Assembly (NCBI RefSeq): GCF_000717875.1
Contig: NZ_JOCT01000004.1
Coordinates: 772,731-836,730 of the forward strand
Reading direction: 5' to 3'
DNA length: 64,000 bases
Origin: Streptomyces sp. NRRL S-455
Lineage (GTDB): Bacteria; Actinomycetota; Actinomycetes; Streptomycetales; Streptomycetaceae
The notes under the pieces are model-generated. The model did not search any database. It saw only the letters and a list, made by a program, of their open reading frames with translations, and was not told where the DNA came from. A program made the translations under genes and the position numbers. This document shows positions 43,061-52,703 of the stretch, piece after piece. Each line of letters opens with the position of its first letter. Position 1 is the stretch's first letter.

Positions 43061-43780
43061 ATGCGCAAGCTCCACGCCCTCCCCGTCGCCCTGCTGGCCA
43101 CCCTCGCCCTCACGGCGTGCCAGGACGGCACGAGCACGAAGGACGAGGGTGCCGCGAAGCCCCAGCTGACGTCATCGGCGAAGGCGACCCCCACGGCCAC
43201 CGCGACCACCGCGACCACCGCGGCCACCGGCGCCAAGGACAAGAGCTCGGGGACGGCCGCCAACGCGAAGAACGGAACCTCAGTGGCCGCCACCAACGCG
43301 AAGGGCCAGAAGTCCAAAGCCGCCAAGCCCACCGGCCCCGCCGACCCGGCCAACCGCGTCTCCTGCAACGGCTCCAACACCACCGTCACGGCCCAGCCGG
43401 TCCCCCGGCCCCTCAACCACATGCTGATCACGGTCAGGAACACCGGCTCGAAGTACTGCGACCTGACGTACTTCCCGGTGCTCCGTTTCGACGAGATGCA
43501 GTGGGTCCCGCAGCCGATCGAGGACTCGAAGCCGCAGGCCGTGACGACCCTGGCGCCGGGCGAGTCCGGCTACGCGGGCGTGGTGCTGTCGGCGGCCGAC
43601 GGCAGCGGCGAGCACGGCAGGACCAGCCACCAGCTCACGGTCGGCTTCCAGGGCCGCACGCCGAACAGCAGCGGCGGCCCCTCGGCGACCCCGAAGCTGC
43701 CCGCCGCGGGCGTGTACTACGACAGCTCGCTGGCGGTCACCTACTGGCTGCGGGACATGGACCAGGCCCTCTCCTACTGA
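43061..43780 (+). CDS. DUF4232-type lipoprotein
   Basis: 239 residues. Signal MRKLHALPVALLATLALTAC with lipobox LTAC, then an Ala/Thr/Lys-rich spacer to about residue 95. The globular part has RVSCNGSNTTVTAQPVP, HMLITVRNTGSKYCDLTYFPV and GESGYAGVVLSAADG, the DUF4232 pattern with its two Cys. AAAGGA is 11 nt upstream of the ATG. Cell-surface protein of unknown function. Confidence 0.83.
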   Translation: MRKLHALPVALLATLALTACQDGTSTKDEGAAKPQLTSSAKATPTATATTATTAATGAKDKSSGTAANAKNGTSVAATNAKGQKSKAAKPTGPADPANRVSCNGSNTTVTAQPVPRPLNHMLITVRNTGSKYCDLTYFPVLRFDEMQWVPQPIEDSKPQAVTTLAPGESGYAGVVLSAADGSGEHGRTSHQLTVGFQGRTPNSSGGPSATPKLPAAGVYYDSSLAVTYWLRDMDQALSY

Positions 43781-43806
43781 GGTCCTGCTGATGTCCTGCT
43801 GAGGTC

Positions 43807-44805
43807 CTACTGACGGTTCAGCTTCTGGGCCACCTCGGTGGCCCAGTAGGTGAGGATGTTCCGGGCCCCGGCCCGCCGGATGCCGGTCAGGGCCTCCATG
43901 ATCGCGCGGTCCCGGTCGATCCAGCCCTTCTCGGCGGCGGCCTCGATCATCGAGTACTCACCGGAGATCTGATAGGCGGCGACGGGCACGTCCACGGCGT
44001 CGGCGACCCGGGCGAGGATGTCCAGGTAGGGGCCGGCGGGCTTGACCATCACCATGTCGGCGCCCTCCTCGAGATCGAGGGCGAGCTCCCGCAGGGACTC
44101 CCGCACGTTCGCCGGATCCTGCTGGTACGTCTTACGGTCCCCCTGCAGGGACGAGGCGACGGCCTCCCGGAAGGGGCCGTAGAAGGCCGAGGCGTACTTC
44201 GCGGTGTAGGCGAGGATGGCGACATCCTCCCGCCCGATCTGGTCGAGGGCGTCCCGGATGACCCCGACCTGCCCGTCCATCATCCCGCTGGGGCCCACCA
44301 CATGGGCCCCGGCATCGGCCTGCACCTGGGCCATCTCGGCGTACCGCTCCAGGGTCGCGTCGTTGTCGACCCGCCCCTGGTCGTCCAGCACGCCGCAGTG
44401 CCCGTGGTCGGTGGTCTCGTCGAGGCACAGATCGGACATGACGAGGAGTTCGTCACCGACCTCGGCCCGCACGTCCCGCAGGGCGACCTGCAGGATCCCG
44501 TCCGGATCGGTCCCCGGCGTCCCGAGCGCGTCCTTCTTCGACTCCTCCGGCACGCCGAACAGCATGATCCCGGAGACACCGGCCGCGACCGCCTCCGCGG
44601 CGGCCTTCTTCAAGCTGTCCCGGGTGTGCTGCACGACCCCCGGCATGGCGGCGATCGGCACGGGTTCGTCGACGCCCTCACGCACGAAGGCCGGAAGGAT
44701 GAGGTCGGCGGGGTGCAGCCTGGTCTCGGCGACCATCCGACGCATGACGGGGTTACTCCGCAAACGCCGCGGCCGCGTACCGGGAAAAGATCCGTACGTC
44801 GTCAT
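43807..44805 (-). CDS. hemB: delta-aminolevulinic acid dehydratase (porphobilinogen synthase)
   Basis: 332 residues from ATG 44805 (GTAGGGGGC ahead). It joins two 5-aminolevulinates into porphobilinogen. The Schiff-base Lys pair is in [15 protein letters not shown] and [12 protein letters not shown]. The metal motif reads [15 protein letters not shown]: first and third Cys kept, Asp in place of the middle Cys, so it is neither pure zinc nor pure Mg type. TGHGHCG-like loop and [14 protein letters not shown] are as expected. Not in the hem cluster of this window but on the same pathway. Confidence 0.96.
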   Translation of the reverse strand: MTTYGSFPGTRPRRLRSNPVMRRMVAETRLHPADLILPAFVREGVDEPVPIAAMPGVVQHTRDSLKKAAAEAVAAGVSGIMLFGVPEESKKDALGTPGTDPDGILQVALRDVRAEVGDELLVMSDLCLDETTDHGHCGVLDDQGRVDNDATLERYAEMAQVQADAGAHVVGPSGMMDGQVGVIRDALDQIGREDVAILAYTAKYASAFYGPFREAVASSLQGDRKTYQQDPANVRESLRELALDLEEGADMVMVKPAGPYLDILARVADAVDVPVAAYQISGEYSMIEAAAEKGWIDRDRAIMEALTGIRRAGARNILTYWATEVAQKLNRQ

Positions 44806-44890
44806 GCCCCCTACGCTACGCCCGCCCAAAACCCCCCGATGCCGACGCGATGTCGGACGCCGGGAGAAGCCGAGAGCTCGGGGAGGGTGG

Positions 44891-44912
44891 GCGCGGCGGC
44901 ACCCCGCCGCGC
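44891..44912. other. GC hairpin in the hemB to FAD-oxidase gap
   Basis: gcgcggcgg (44891-44899) pairs with ccgccgcgc (44904-44912) around a 4-nt loop. The gap lies between divergent genes and has no gene. A role in termination or as a protein site cannot be told. Confidence 0.4.
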
Positions 44913-45085
44913 CGGGCTGCGCAACGCCCCGCCCCGGCCCCGACGCCGAGCACCACGCAGCCACAGCCCCACAGTGCGCCCCCGCCCACCCAGGGTCCAT
45001 CCTGAAGGTCCAAGGACAAGGACCCCGACGGCCGAACGACACCGCCGCCGTCCCTCCGTACCCACCCCCCCACACGGAGGACGCG

Positions 45086-46474
45086 ATGACCACCCACCCC
45101 CATACCCCCGACCTCTTCGCCCTCTCGGAGATCAACGGTCCGGTCCTCCGCCCCGGGGACCCCGCCTACGCCGACGAGGTCACGGGCTTCAACCTCGCCG
45201 CCCTCCACACACCGGACATCGTCATAGGGGCGACCGGCCCGGACGACATCGTCACCGCCATGCGCTGGGCGAATGCCACCGGCACCCCCGTGGCCGTCCA
45301 GGCCACCGGCCACGGCGCCAACTTCCCCATCGAGCACGGTCTCCTGATCACCACGTCCCGTATGACGGACGTACGGACGGACCCCACCACCCGCACCGCC
45401 ACCGTCGCCGCGGGCGCGAAGTGGAGCGACGTCCTGGCCGCAGCCGCCCCCCACGGCCTCTCCGGCCTCTGCGGCACCTCCACCGACGCCGGCGTCGTCG
45501 GCTACATCCTCGGCGGCGGACTCCCCGTCCTGGGCCGTGCCTACGGCTACGCCGCCGACCTGGTCCGCTCCTTCCAGGTCGTCACCCCGGACGGTCACCT
45601 GCGCGAAACGGACTCCCAGCAGGAACCGGAACTGTTCTGGGCCCTGCGCGGCGGCAAGGGCAACGTAGGCGTCGTCACGTCCCTCGTCACCGAACTGCTC
45701 CCCGTCCCCCGCCTCTACGGCGGCGGAATCCACTGCCATGGCGAACACGCGGAGGCCCTGCTGCGGGCCTGGACGGACTGGACCCGCACCGTCCCCGACG
45801 AGATGTGCAGCATGTTCTCGATGCTCCGCCTGCCGCCCATCCCCCAGATCCCGGAACCCCTGCGCGGCGGCTTCTGGGCCCGTGTCGCGATCGCCTGGCC
45901 CGGCGGCCCGGCCGAGGGCGAGGCGCTGATCGCCCCGCTCCGCCAGGCCGCCCCCGTAGCCGTGGACCTGGTCGAGGAGATGGACTACACGGCCCTGGAC
46001 CGCATCCACATGGAACCCCAGGACCCGCTTCCGGCCCGCGAGTGCTGCCTGCTCCTGCGCGAACTGCCCTCCGACGCCATCAGCGCGTTCCTGGAACAGG
46101 TCGGCCCCACAGCCGGTGCCGACTACCCGCTGCTGGTGGCCTCGTTGCGCCACATGGGCGGCACGTTGGCCCGCCCGGCCCCGGTCGAGGACGCCGTCTG
46201 CGCACGCGACGCCCGCTACTTCATGGAGTCGGTCGGCGTCCTGTCCGCACCCCCGGTGGCCGAAGCCGTCGAACAGGCGACGACCCGCCTCTACACCGCG
46301 ATGGCCCCTTACGGCACCGGCCACACCATGGTCAACATTCACGGCACCCCGGGCGACGAACAGGACCGAGCCCGCGCCTGGACCCCGGAGGTCTACGCCC
46401 GACTGCGCCACGACAAGGCCACCTACGACCCGGCCAACCTCCTCCGCTACGGCCACGCGGTGACTCCTGCGTAG
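45086..46474 (+). CDS. FAD-linked oxidoreductase (berberine bridge enzyme type)
   Basis: 462 residues, ATG after CGGAGG. FAD-binding PCMH domain: [16 protein letters not shown] near 75, with the His that could hold 8-alpha-linked FAD, and [23 protein letters not shown] near 130, where Cys is at the place used for a second flavin link in BBE-like oxidases. [19 protein letters not shown] follows. The C-terminal BBE motif is [11 protein letters not shown]. It may oxidise a sugar or a secondary metabolite. No signal peptide and no cluster. Confidence 0.88.
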   Translation: MTTHPHTPDLFALSEINGPVLRPGDPAYADEVTGFNLAALHTPDIVIGATGPDDIVTAMRWANATGTPVAVQATGHGANFPIEHGLLITTSRMTDVRTDPTTRTATVAAGAKWSDVLAAAAPHGLSGLCGTSTDAGVVGYILGGGLPVLGRAYGYAADLVRSFQVVTPDGHLRETDSQQEPELFWALRGGKGNVGVVTSLVTELLPVPRLYGGGIHCHGEHAEALLRAWTDWTRTVPDEMCSMFSMLRLPPIPQIPEPLRGGFWARVAIAWPGGPAEGEALIAPLRQAAPVAVDLVEEMDYTALDRIHMEPQDPLPARECCLLLRELPSDAISAFLEQVGPTAGADYPLLVASLRHMGGTLARPAPVEDAVCARDARYFMESVGVLSAPPVAEAVEQATTRLYTAMAPYGTGHTMVNIHGTPGDEQDRARAWTPEVYARLRHDKATYDPANLLRYGHAVTPA

Positions 46475-46513
46475 TGGGCCGGCCCGGTGGGTCTTGCTAG
46501 GGTGCGCGGGTCG

Positions 46514-46532
46514 CACCGCTCGGGGAGCGGTG
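46514..46532. terminator. hairpin after the FAD-oxidase gene
   Basis: caccgctc at 46514-46521 and gagcggtg at 46525-46532 pair perfectly around ggg. It lies 40 bp after the stop codon. A short terminator-like hairpin without T-run. Confidence 0.4.
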
Positions 46533-46563
46533 GCAGCGCTCAGGGGGAGGGGGCCGGGCGACG

Positions 46564-47406
46564 GTGCAGGCGTCAGAGGTCCGGCGTGCGGTGGCCGTGG
46601 CCATGTCGACCGCGTCATCACTCGGCCTGACCGTCGACGACGCGATCGTTCTTCAGAACTCGAACAAGCTCACTCTGCGCCTGCTGCCCTGTGACGTCCT
46701 GGCCCGGGTGGCACCCGTAGCGGACCAGGTCGCGCGGTTCGAGGTCGAGCTCGCCCAGCGGCTCGCCGGATCCGGGTGCCCGGTGGCTGCTCTCGATCCC
46801 CGAGTGGAGCCGCGCGTCCATGAGCGTGACGGCTTCGTGGTCACGCTGTGGACCTACCACGAGCCCGTGACACCTCAAGAGGTCTCACCGGCCGACTACG
46901 CCCGTGCGCTCGAGCGGCTGCATGCCGGCATGCGCACGCTCGATGTCCCGGCACCGCACTTCACGGACCGCATCGAGCAGGCACAGCACCTCGTGGCCGA
47001 CCGCGACCGCACCCCGGCACTCGCCGACGCGGACCGGGAGCTGCTCGGCGACACGCTGCGGAGCATGAGGCGACTGATCGGCGAACGCGGCGGTGCCGAG
47101 CAGTTGCTGCACGGCGAGCCGCACCCGGGCAACGTGCTCTCCACGAAGAACGGGCCGCTGTTCATAGACCTCGAGACGTGCTGCCGCGGACCCGTCGAGT
47201 TCGACCTCGCCCACGCGCCCGAGGAAGTCGGCGAGCACTACCCGGGCGTCGATCAAGGCCTGCTGCGCGAGTGCCGGATCCTCGTGCTGGCGGTGATCAC
47301 CACCTGGCGCTGGGATCGATACGACCAGTTCCCGGACGGGCGTCGGCTGGGCACGGAGTGGCTCAGCCGGATCCGGGCAGCACTCGGTCCCGAAGGGCGC
47401 CCCTGA
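46564..47406 (+). CDS. aminoglycoside phosphotransferase-like family protein
   Basis: 280 residues from a GTG at 46564; ATG 46603 (MSTASSLGLT) is an alternative. The kinase fold is clear from LLHGEPHPGNVLSTKNGPLF and FIDLETCCRG, which match the Brenner motif and the DFG-like Asp. The usual HGD is HGE, so the catalytic Asp is changed to Glu. The substrate is unknown; real antibiotic resistance cannot be claimed. Strong codon bias suggests a standing role. Confidence 0.8.
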   Translation: MQASEVRRAVAVAMSTASSLGLTVDDAIVLQNSNKLTLRLLPCDVLARVAPVADQVARFEVELAQRLAGSGCPVAALDPRVEPRVHERDGFVVTLWTYHEPVTPQEVSPADYARALERLHAGMRTLDVPAPHFTDRIEQAQHLVADRDRTPALADADRELLGDTLRSMRRLIGERGGAEQLLHGEPHPGNVLSTKNGPLFIDLETCCRGPVEFDLAHAPEEVGEHYPGVDQGLLRECRILVLAVITTWRWDRYDQFPDGRRLGTEWLSRIRAALGPEGRP

Positions 47407-47497
47407 CGGGGCGGGACCGCGCGCGGCCCCCGCGGTCGCTTGCGCGAGTACGAGGGCCGCACGGCACTGTCAGTCGGTGACCTTCACCGGGCACACG

Positions 47498-49204
47498 TCA
47501 CGTGGTGGAACGCCGCCGCCGAGCCCCCGGCCGCCTCTCACTCGGACGGGTCACAGGATCCCCGGCCTCCACAGCGGCGGCTCTCCGCTTCGCGCCGAAG
47601 TCGGCCAGCGCCTCCGCGAGCTTCAGCACGGACGGCTCCGGAGCCATGACGTCCACCCGGAGCCCGTGCTCCTCGGCGGTCTTCGCCGTGGCCGGGCCGA
47701 TACACGCGATCACGGTGACGTTGTGCGGCTTGCCGGCGATACCCACCAGGTTCCGCACGGTCGACGACGAGGTGAAGAGAACGGCGTCGAAACCGCCGCC
47801 CTTGATCGCCTCCCGGGTCTCCGCCGGCGGCGGCGAGGCCCGCACGGTCCGGTAGGCGGTGACGTCGTCGACCTCCCAGCCGAGCTCGATCAGCCCGGCG
47901 ACCAGCGTCTCCGTGGCGATGTCGGCACGCGGCAGGAACACCCGGTCGATCGGGTCGAACACCGGGTCGTAGGGAGGCCAGTCCTCCAGCAGTCCGGCCG
48001 CGCTCTGCTCCCCGCTCGGCACCAGGTCCGGCTTCACGCCGAAGGCGATCAGCGCGTTGGCCGTCTGCTCGCCGACCGCCGCGACCTTGATCCCGGCGAA
48101 GGCGCGGGCGTCGAGCCCGTACTCCTCGAACTTCTCCCGCACGGCCTTGACCGCGTTCACCGAGGTGAAGGCGATCCACTCGTAGCGGCCCGTGACGAGC
48201 CCCTTGACCGCCCGCTCCATCTGCTGGGGCGTGCGCGGCGGTTCCACGGCGATCGTCGGCACCTCGTGCGGCACGGCCCCGTACGACCGCAGCTGGTCGG
48301 AGAGCGACACCGCCTGCTCCTTGGTCCGCGGCACGAGCACCTTCCAGCCGAACAGCGGCTTGGACTCGAACCACGCGAGCTGGTCGCGCTGGGCGGCGGC
48401 GGAACGCTCACCGACCACGGCTATCACCGGCCGGCCGCCCTCGGGCGACGGCAGCACCTTGGCCTGCTTCAGCGTCTGCGCGATCGTGCCGAGCGTGGCG
48501 GTCCAGGTGCGCTGCCGGGTGGTCGTACCGGCGACGGTGACCGTCATCGGGGTGTCCGGCTTGCGGCCCGCGGAGACGAGCTCGCCGGCCGCCGCGGCGA
48601 CGGAGTCCAGCGTCGTGGAGACGACGACCGTGCCGTCCGAGGCGCCGACCTCCGTCCAGCACCGGTCCGAGGCCGTCCGCGCGTCGACGAACCGCACGTC
48701 CGCGCCCTGCGCGTCCCGCAGCGGCACACCGGCGTACGCGGGCACACCGACGGCGCTCGCGATACCGGGGACGACCTCGAAGGGCACCCCGGCGGCGGCG
48801 CACGCCAGCATCTCCTCGGCGGCGTACGTGTCGAGGCCCGGGTCGCCGGACACCGCACGCACGACCCGCCTGCCGCCCCGCGCGGCCTCCATGACAAGAT
48901 GTGCGGCATCCCGCACCGCGGGGACGGCGACGGTGGTTGACGTGCCGTCAACTACCGTCAGCTGGGGCGTTCCTGTGCCCGGCGCCGGATCCTGGGAAGG
49001 ATTCGTGTCCGTGTGCACTTCGGATACGCCCTGCCTGGCGTGCTGACGTACGACGTCGAGCACCTCGTGCTCGGCGACGAGGACGTCCGCGTGCGCCAGC
49101 GCCTCCACGGCGCGCAGAGTCAGCAGTCCCGGATCTCCGGGTCCGGCACCCAGGAAGGTGACGTGCCCGTGTTCAGGACCGGCGGAAAGGGTGGTGGGGC
49201 TCAA
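47498..49204 (-). CDS. hemD: fused uroporphyrinogen-III C-methyltransferase / uroporphyrinogen-III synthase
   Basis: 568 residues with a TTG start at 49202-49204 that overlaps the hemC stop (TTGA). The N-terminal half is CysG/CobA-like: VTFLGAGPGDPGLLTLRAVEAL, VVRAVSGDPGLDTYAAEEML and GVPFEVVPGIASAVGVPAYAG. The C-terminal half is HemD: VLVPRTKEQAVSLSDQLRSYG, FTSVNAVKAVRE and VLFTSSSTVRNLVG. The fusion makes both siroheme/cobalamin and heme precursors from hydroxymethylbilane. It is last in the hemA-hemC-hemD run, all overlapped. The tail ends in basic SERRPGARRRR. Confidence 0.94.
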   Translation of the reverse strand: MSPTTLSAGPEHGHVTFLGAGPGDPGLLTLRAVEALAHADVLVAEHEVLDVVRQHARQGVSEVHTDTNPSQDPAPGTGTPQLTVVDGTSTTVAVPAVRDAAHLVMEAARGGRRVVRAVSGDPGLDTYAAEEMLACAAAGVPFEVVPGIASAVGVPAYAGVPLRDAQGADVRFVDARTASDRCWTEVGASDGTVVVSTTLDSVAAAAGELVSAGRKPDTPMTVTVAGTTTRQRTWTATLGTIAQTLKQAKVLPSPEGGRPVIAVVGERSAAAQRDQLAWFESKPLFGWKVLVPRTKEQAVSLSDQLRSYGAVPHEVPTIAVEPPRTPQQMERAVKGLVTGRYEWIAFTSVNAVKAVREKFEEYGLDARAFAGIKVAAVGEQTANALIAFGVKPDLVPSGEQSAAGLLEDWPPYDPVFDPIDRVFLPRADIATETLVAGLIELGWEVDDVTAYRTVRASPPPAETREAIKGGGFDAVLFTSSSTVRNLVGIAGKPHNVTVIACIGPATAKTAEEHGLRVDVMAPEPSVLKLAEALADFGAKRRAAAVEAGDPVTRPSERRPGARRRRSTT

Positions 49205-50172
49205 TGTGCTCGCTCCCCCATCAGACCGGCCGCGCCCTGGGCGAGCATCTCGGCCGCGAGTTCGCGACCGAGCGCCGTTGCCCGGTCGTGCGTCTCGGGC
49301 ACGGGACCGGTGGTGGACAGCTGCACCATGCGCGTGCCGTCGGTGGTGCCGACGACGCCGCGCAGGCGCATTTCCTTGACAGTCTGCCCGTCGGCCAGAA
49401 GGTCGGCCAGCGCGCCCACAGGGGCGCTGCAGCCGGCCTCCAGGGCGGCGAGCAGTGACCGCTCGGCCGTCACGGCGACCCGTGTGAACGGGTCGTCGAG
49501 TTCGGCGAGCGCGGCGACGAGGGCAGCGTCTTGGGCGGTGCGCCCCGCCCTGCACTCGATCGCCAGGGCCCCCTGGCCGGGGGCGGGCAAAACCGTATCG
49601 ACCGACAGGAAATCGGTCACTTCGTCACCCCGGCCGATCCGGTTCAGTCCGGCGGCGGCGAGCACGACGGCGTCGAGCTCACCGGCCCGTACGAACCCGA
49701 TGCGGGTGTCGACGTTTCCGCGTATCGGCACCGTCTCTATGTCCAGGCGGTGGCTGCGCGCATACGCGTTGAGCTGCGCCATGCGGCGCGGCGAGCCGGT
49801 ACCGATGCGGGCCCCGTGGGGCAGGTCGGTGAGCTTCAGGGCGTCCCGGGCGACGATGACGTCCCGTGGGTCCTCCCGTACGGGCACGGCGGCGACGACC
49901 AGTTCGTCGGGCTGCGTGGTGGGCAGGTCCTTCAGCGAGTGCACCGCGAAGTCGACCTCGCCCTTGAGCAGCGCGTCGCGCAGGGCGGTCACGAACACGC
50001 CGGTGCCGCCGATCTGGGCGAGCTGCTCGCGTGAGACGTCGCCGTACGTGGTGATCTCGACGAGTTCGACGGGCCGCCCGGTCACCCGGCTCACGGCCTC
50101 GGCCACCTGCCCGGACTGGGCCATGGCGAGCTTGCTCCGCCGGGTACCGAGCCTCAGCGCCTTGTCCTTCAT
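49201..50172 (-). CDS. hemC: hydroxymethylbilane synthase (porphobilinogen deaminase)
   Basis: 323 residues. It starts MKDKALRLGTRRSKLAMAQS. DFAVHSLKDLPT and GSPRRMAQLNAYA contain the active-site Asp and Arg residues, and EAGCSAPVG near 245 has the dipyrromethane cofactor Cys. It polymerises four porphobilinogen units. Start ATG at 50172 overlaps the hemA stop (ATGA), and its stop overlaps the hemD start. Length is normal. Confidence 0.96.
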   Translation of the reverse strand: MKDKALRLGTRRSKLAMAQSGQVAEAVSRVTGRPVELVEITTYGDVSREQLAQIGGTGVFVTALRDALLKGEVDFAVHSLKDLPTTQPDELVVAAVPVREDPRDVIVARDALKLTDLPHGARIGTGSPRRMAQLNAYARSHRLDIETVPIRGNVDTRIGFVRAGELDAVVLAAAGLNRIGRGDEVTDFLSVDTVLPAPGQGALAIECRAGRTAQDAALVAALAELDDPFTRVAVTAERSLLAALEAGCSAPVGALADLLADGQTVKEMRLRGVVGTTDGTRMVQLSTTGPVPETHDRATALGRELAAEMLAQGAAGLMGERAH

Positions 50173-51866
50173 GCCGGGCCTCGGTCCTTCTCTGTGCTGT
50201 CCTCGGCCCGGGAGACGGCTGCCACCGTCTCGGGGTCGAGGTCGAACAGGGTTCGCAGCGCGTCCGCGTATCCGGCGCCGCCGGGTTCGGCCGCGAGTTG
50301 CTTGACCCTCACGGTCGGCGCGTGCAGCAGCTTGTCGACCACGCGCTTCACGGTCTGGGTGATCTCCGCTCGGTGCTTGTCGTCGAGGCCGGGCAGCCGC
50401 CCGTCCAGGCGGGCGATCTCGCTGGCCACGACGTCGGCGGCCATGGTGCGCAGGGCGACCACGGTCGGCGTGATGTGCGCGGCCCGCAGTGCTGCCCCGA
50501 AGGCCGCGACCTCGTCGGAGACGATACGCCGCACCTGGTCCACATCGGCAGCCATCGGGGCGTCCGCGGAGGCCTCGGCGAGCGATTCGATGTCCACCAG
50601 CCGCACCCCGGCGAGCCGGTGCACGGCCGCGTCGATGTCGCGCGGCATCGCCAGGTCGAGAAGGAAGAGCACGGGCTCGGGCCGCTGCGGCTCCGCGGCC
50701 GGCTCGGGCCGGCGCCGCTCGGGGATGCGCCCGACGGTGGCGGCGGTCGCGGCGAGCGCGCCGATCAGCTCGGCGTCGGCCTCGGGGCCGCGGCGGGCGG
50801 CGTCGCGGCGGTCGACGGTGCCGCCCGCGACCCACGCGGCGTGCTGCTCCAGCGTGGCGGCGTCCATGCCGGCCACGGCGGCCTCCCCCATGACGGAGAA
50901 GCCGGGCTGCACGGCCGCCAGGTCGAGCGGGCAGTTCTCGTCGTTGCCGACGGAGGCGGATTGCGGTGGCGCCTGGCGGGACTCCGCGGGGCGGTCGTCC
51001 GCGATCTCGGCGGCCGGCTGCCCGGTACGGCCTTCCACCGCGGCGGCGACCGCCTCGGCCGTCAGGACCAGGCCCGTCGCGCCGGTGCAGGAGACGGCGA
51101 CGTCGGCACGTGTCAGCTCGGCCGGCACCGATTCCATCGGTACCGCGCGGGCCAGCACGTCCGTGTCGTCGCCCTCGCCGAGTATCTGGGCGAGCCGCTC
51201 GGCGCGGTCGAAGGTGCGGTTGGCGACGACGACCTCGGCGACCCCGGCGCGGGCGAGCGTGGCGGCGGCCAGGGAGGACATCGAACCGGCCCCGATGACC
51301 AGCGCCTTCTTGCCCCGGGCCCAGGTCTCCACGTCACCACCCGCGGCCAGCTGCTCCAGGCCGAAGGTGACCAGGGACTGGCCGGCGCGGTCGATGCCGG
51401 TCTCGGAGTGGGCGCGCTTGCCGACCCTGAGGGCCTGCTGGAACAGGTCGTTCAGCAGGCGGCCCGCGGAGTGCAGCTCCTGCGCCCGGGCCAGGGAGTC
51501 CTTGATCTGGCCGAGGACCTGCCCCTCGCCGACGACCATCGAGTCCAGCCCGCAGGCCACCGAGAACAGGTGGTGGACGGCCCGGTCCTCGTAGTGCACG
51601 TAGAGGTAGGGAGTGAGCTCCTCGAGGCCGACGCCGCTGTGCTGGGCGAGCAGCGTGGACAGCTCGGCGACACCGGCGTGGAACTTGTCCACGTCGGCGT
51701 AGAGCTCGATGCGGTTGCAGGTGGCGAGCACCGCGGCCTCGGCGGCCGGTTCGGCGGCGACCGTGTCCTGGAGCAGCTTGACCTGCGCGTCCGTGCTGAG
51801 CGAGGCCCGCTCCAGCACGCTGACCGGGGCGCTGCGGTGACTGAGTCCGACGACGAGGAGGCTCAT
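50169..51866 (-). CDS. hemA: glutamyl-tRNA reductase
   Basis: 565 residues. Reduces Glu-tRNA to glutamate-1-semialdehyde; first step of the C5 route ahead of HemL. VGLSHRSAPVSVLERASL is the N-terminal catalytic domain with TCNRIELYA, which has the nucleophilic Cys near 50. NADPH-binding: ALVIGAGSMSSLAAATLA near 190. LFLLDLAMPRDIDAAV is standard. An extra segment of about 110 residues lies between residues 285 and 395, Gln/Pro/Ala-rich; this enlarged HemA is known in Streptomyces. The start overlaps the rex stop (ATGA at 51863-51866). Confidence 0.95.
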   Translation of the reverse strand: MSLLVVGLSHRSAPVSVLERASLSTDAQVKLLQDTVAAEPAAEAAVLATCNRIELYADVDKFHAGVAELSTLLAQHSGVGLEELTPYLYVHYEDRAVHHLFSVACGLDSMVVGEGQVLGQIKDSLARAQELHSAGRLLNDLFQQALRVGKRAHSETGIDRAGQSLVTFGLEQLAAGGDVETWARGKKALVIGAGSMSSLAAATLARAGVAEVVVANRTFDRAERLAQILGEGDDTDVLARAVPMESVPAELTRADVAVSCTGATGLVLTAEAVAAAVEGRTGQPAAEIADDRPAESRQAPPQSASVGNDENCPLDLAAVQPGFSVMGEAAVAGMDAATLEQHAAWVAGGTVDRRDAARRGPEADAELIGALAATAATVGRIPERRRPEPAAEPQRPEPVLFLLDLAMPRDIDAAVHRLAGVRLVDIESLAEASADAPMAADVDQVRRIVSDEVAAFGAALRAAHITPTVVALRTMAADVVASEIARLDGRLPGLDDKHRAEITQTVKRVVDKLLHAPTVRVKQLAAEPGGAGYADALRTLFDLDPETVAAVSRAEDSTEKDRGPA

Positions 51867-52624
51867 GCGGGCATCACGGCGGGCATGTCCCCGTCAGGCC
51901 CCTGGTCGGCGGACTCGCTGCGTGCGGCGGTGGCCCGGACGCCACCGTCGGAGGCGGCCTCCTCCCCGGCCTTGCGCTGCTCGTGGAAGGCGAGGATCTG
52001 CAGCTCGATGGAGAGGTCGACCTTGCGCACGTCGACGCCGTCCGGGACGGACAGCACGGTCGGCGCGAAGTTCAGGATGGAGGTGACGCCGGCGGCCACG
52101 AGCCGGTCGCAGACGGCCTGGGCGGCACCGGCGGGGGTGGCGATGACACCGATCGACACGCCGTTGTCCTGGATGATCTTCTCCAGGTCGTCGGAGTGCT
52201 GCACGGGGATGCCGGCGACGGGCTTGCCCGCCATGGCCGGGTCGGCGTCGATCAGCGCGGCGACCCGGAACCCGCGGGAGGCGAAACCGCCGTAGTTGGC
52301 GAGGGCGGCGCCGAGGTTACCGATACCGACGATCACGACCGGCCAGTCCTGGGTGAGGCCCAGTTCGCGGGAGATCTGGTAGACGAGATACTCGACGTCG
52401 TAGCCGACGCCCCGGGTCCCGTAGGAGCCGAGGTAGGAGAAGTCCTTGCGCAGCTTCGCGGAGTTGACCCCCGCCGCGGCCGCGAGCTCCTCGGAGGAGA
52501 CCGTGGGCACCGAGCGCTCCGACAGCGCGGTCAGGGCGCGGAGGTACAGCGGAAGCCGGGCGACGGTGGCCTCGGGAATCCCTCGGCTGCGGGTCGCCGG
52601 TCGGTGAGTTCGGCCAGTTGCCAC
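51863..52624 (-). CDS. rex: redox-sensing transcriptional repressor Rex
   Basis: 253 residues from a GTG at 52624 after AGGAG. The N-terminal winged helix includes RLPLYLRALTALSERSV and VSSEELAAAAGVNSAKLRKD; the Rossmann domain has VVIVGIGNLGAALANYGGF. Rex senses NADH/NAD+ and represses respiratory genes when NAD+ dominates; in Streptomyces coelicolor it controls the rex-hemACD operon and cydABCD. Here it is also at the head of hemACD. The stop overlaps the hemA start. An ROP site lies 80 bp upstream. Confidence 0.96.
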   Translation of the reverse strand: MATGRTHRPATRSRGIPEATVARLPLYLRALTALSERSVPTVSSEELAAAAGVNSAKLRKDFSYLGSYGTRGVGYDVEYLVYQISRELGLTQDWPVVIVGIGNLGAALANYGGFASRGFRVAALIDADPAMAGKPVAGIPVQHSDDLEKIIQDNGVSIGVIATPAGAAQAVCDRLVAAGVTSILNFAPTVLSVPDGVDVRKVDLSIELQILAFHEQRKAGEEAASDGGVRATAARSESADQGPDGDMPAVMPA

Positions 52625-52703
52625 GGTGCTCCTGCGGGTAGAGCGGGGCTGTAGGCGGTCATACGTCCCTACATGACCGCCCCGTCGAATGCAGGCTATG
52701 TCT

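Noticed and set aside
49013..50305. 430-residue plus-strand frame opposite hemC
   Set aside because: Ser/Arg-rich shadow of hemC and hemA; no initiation signals.
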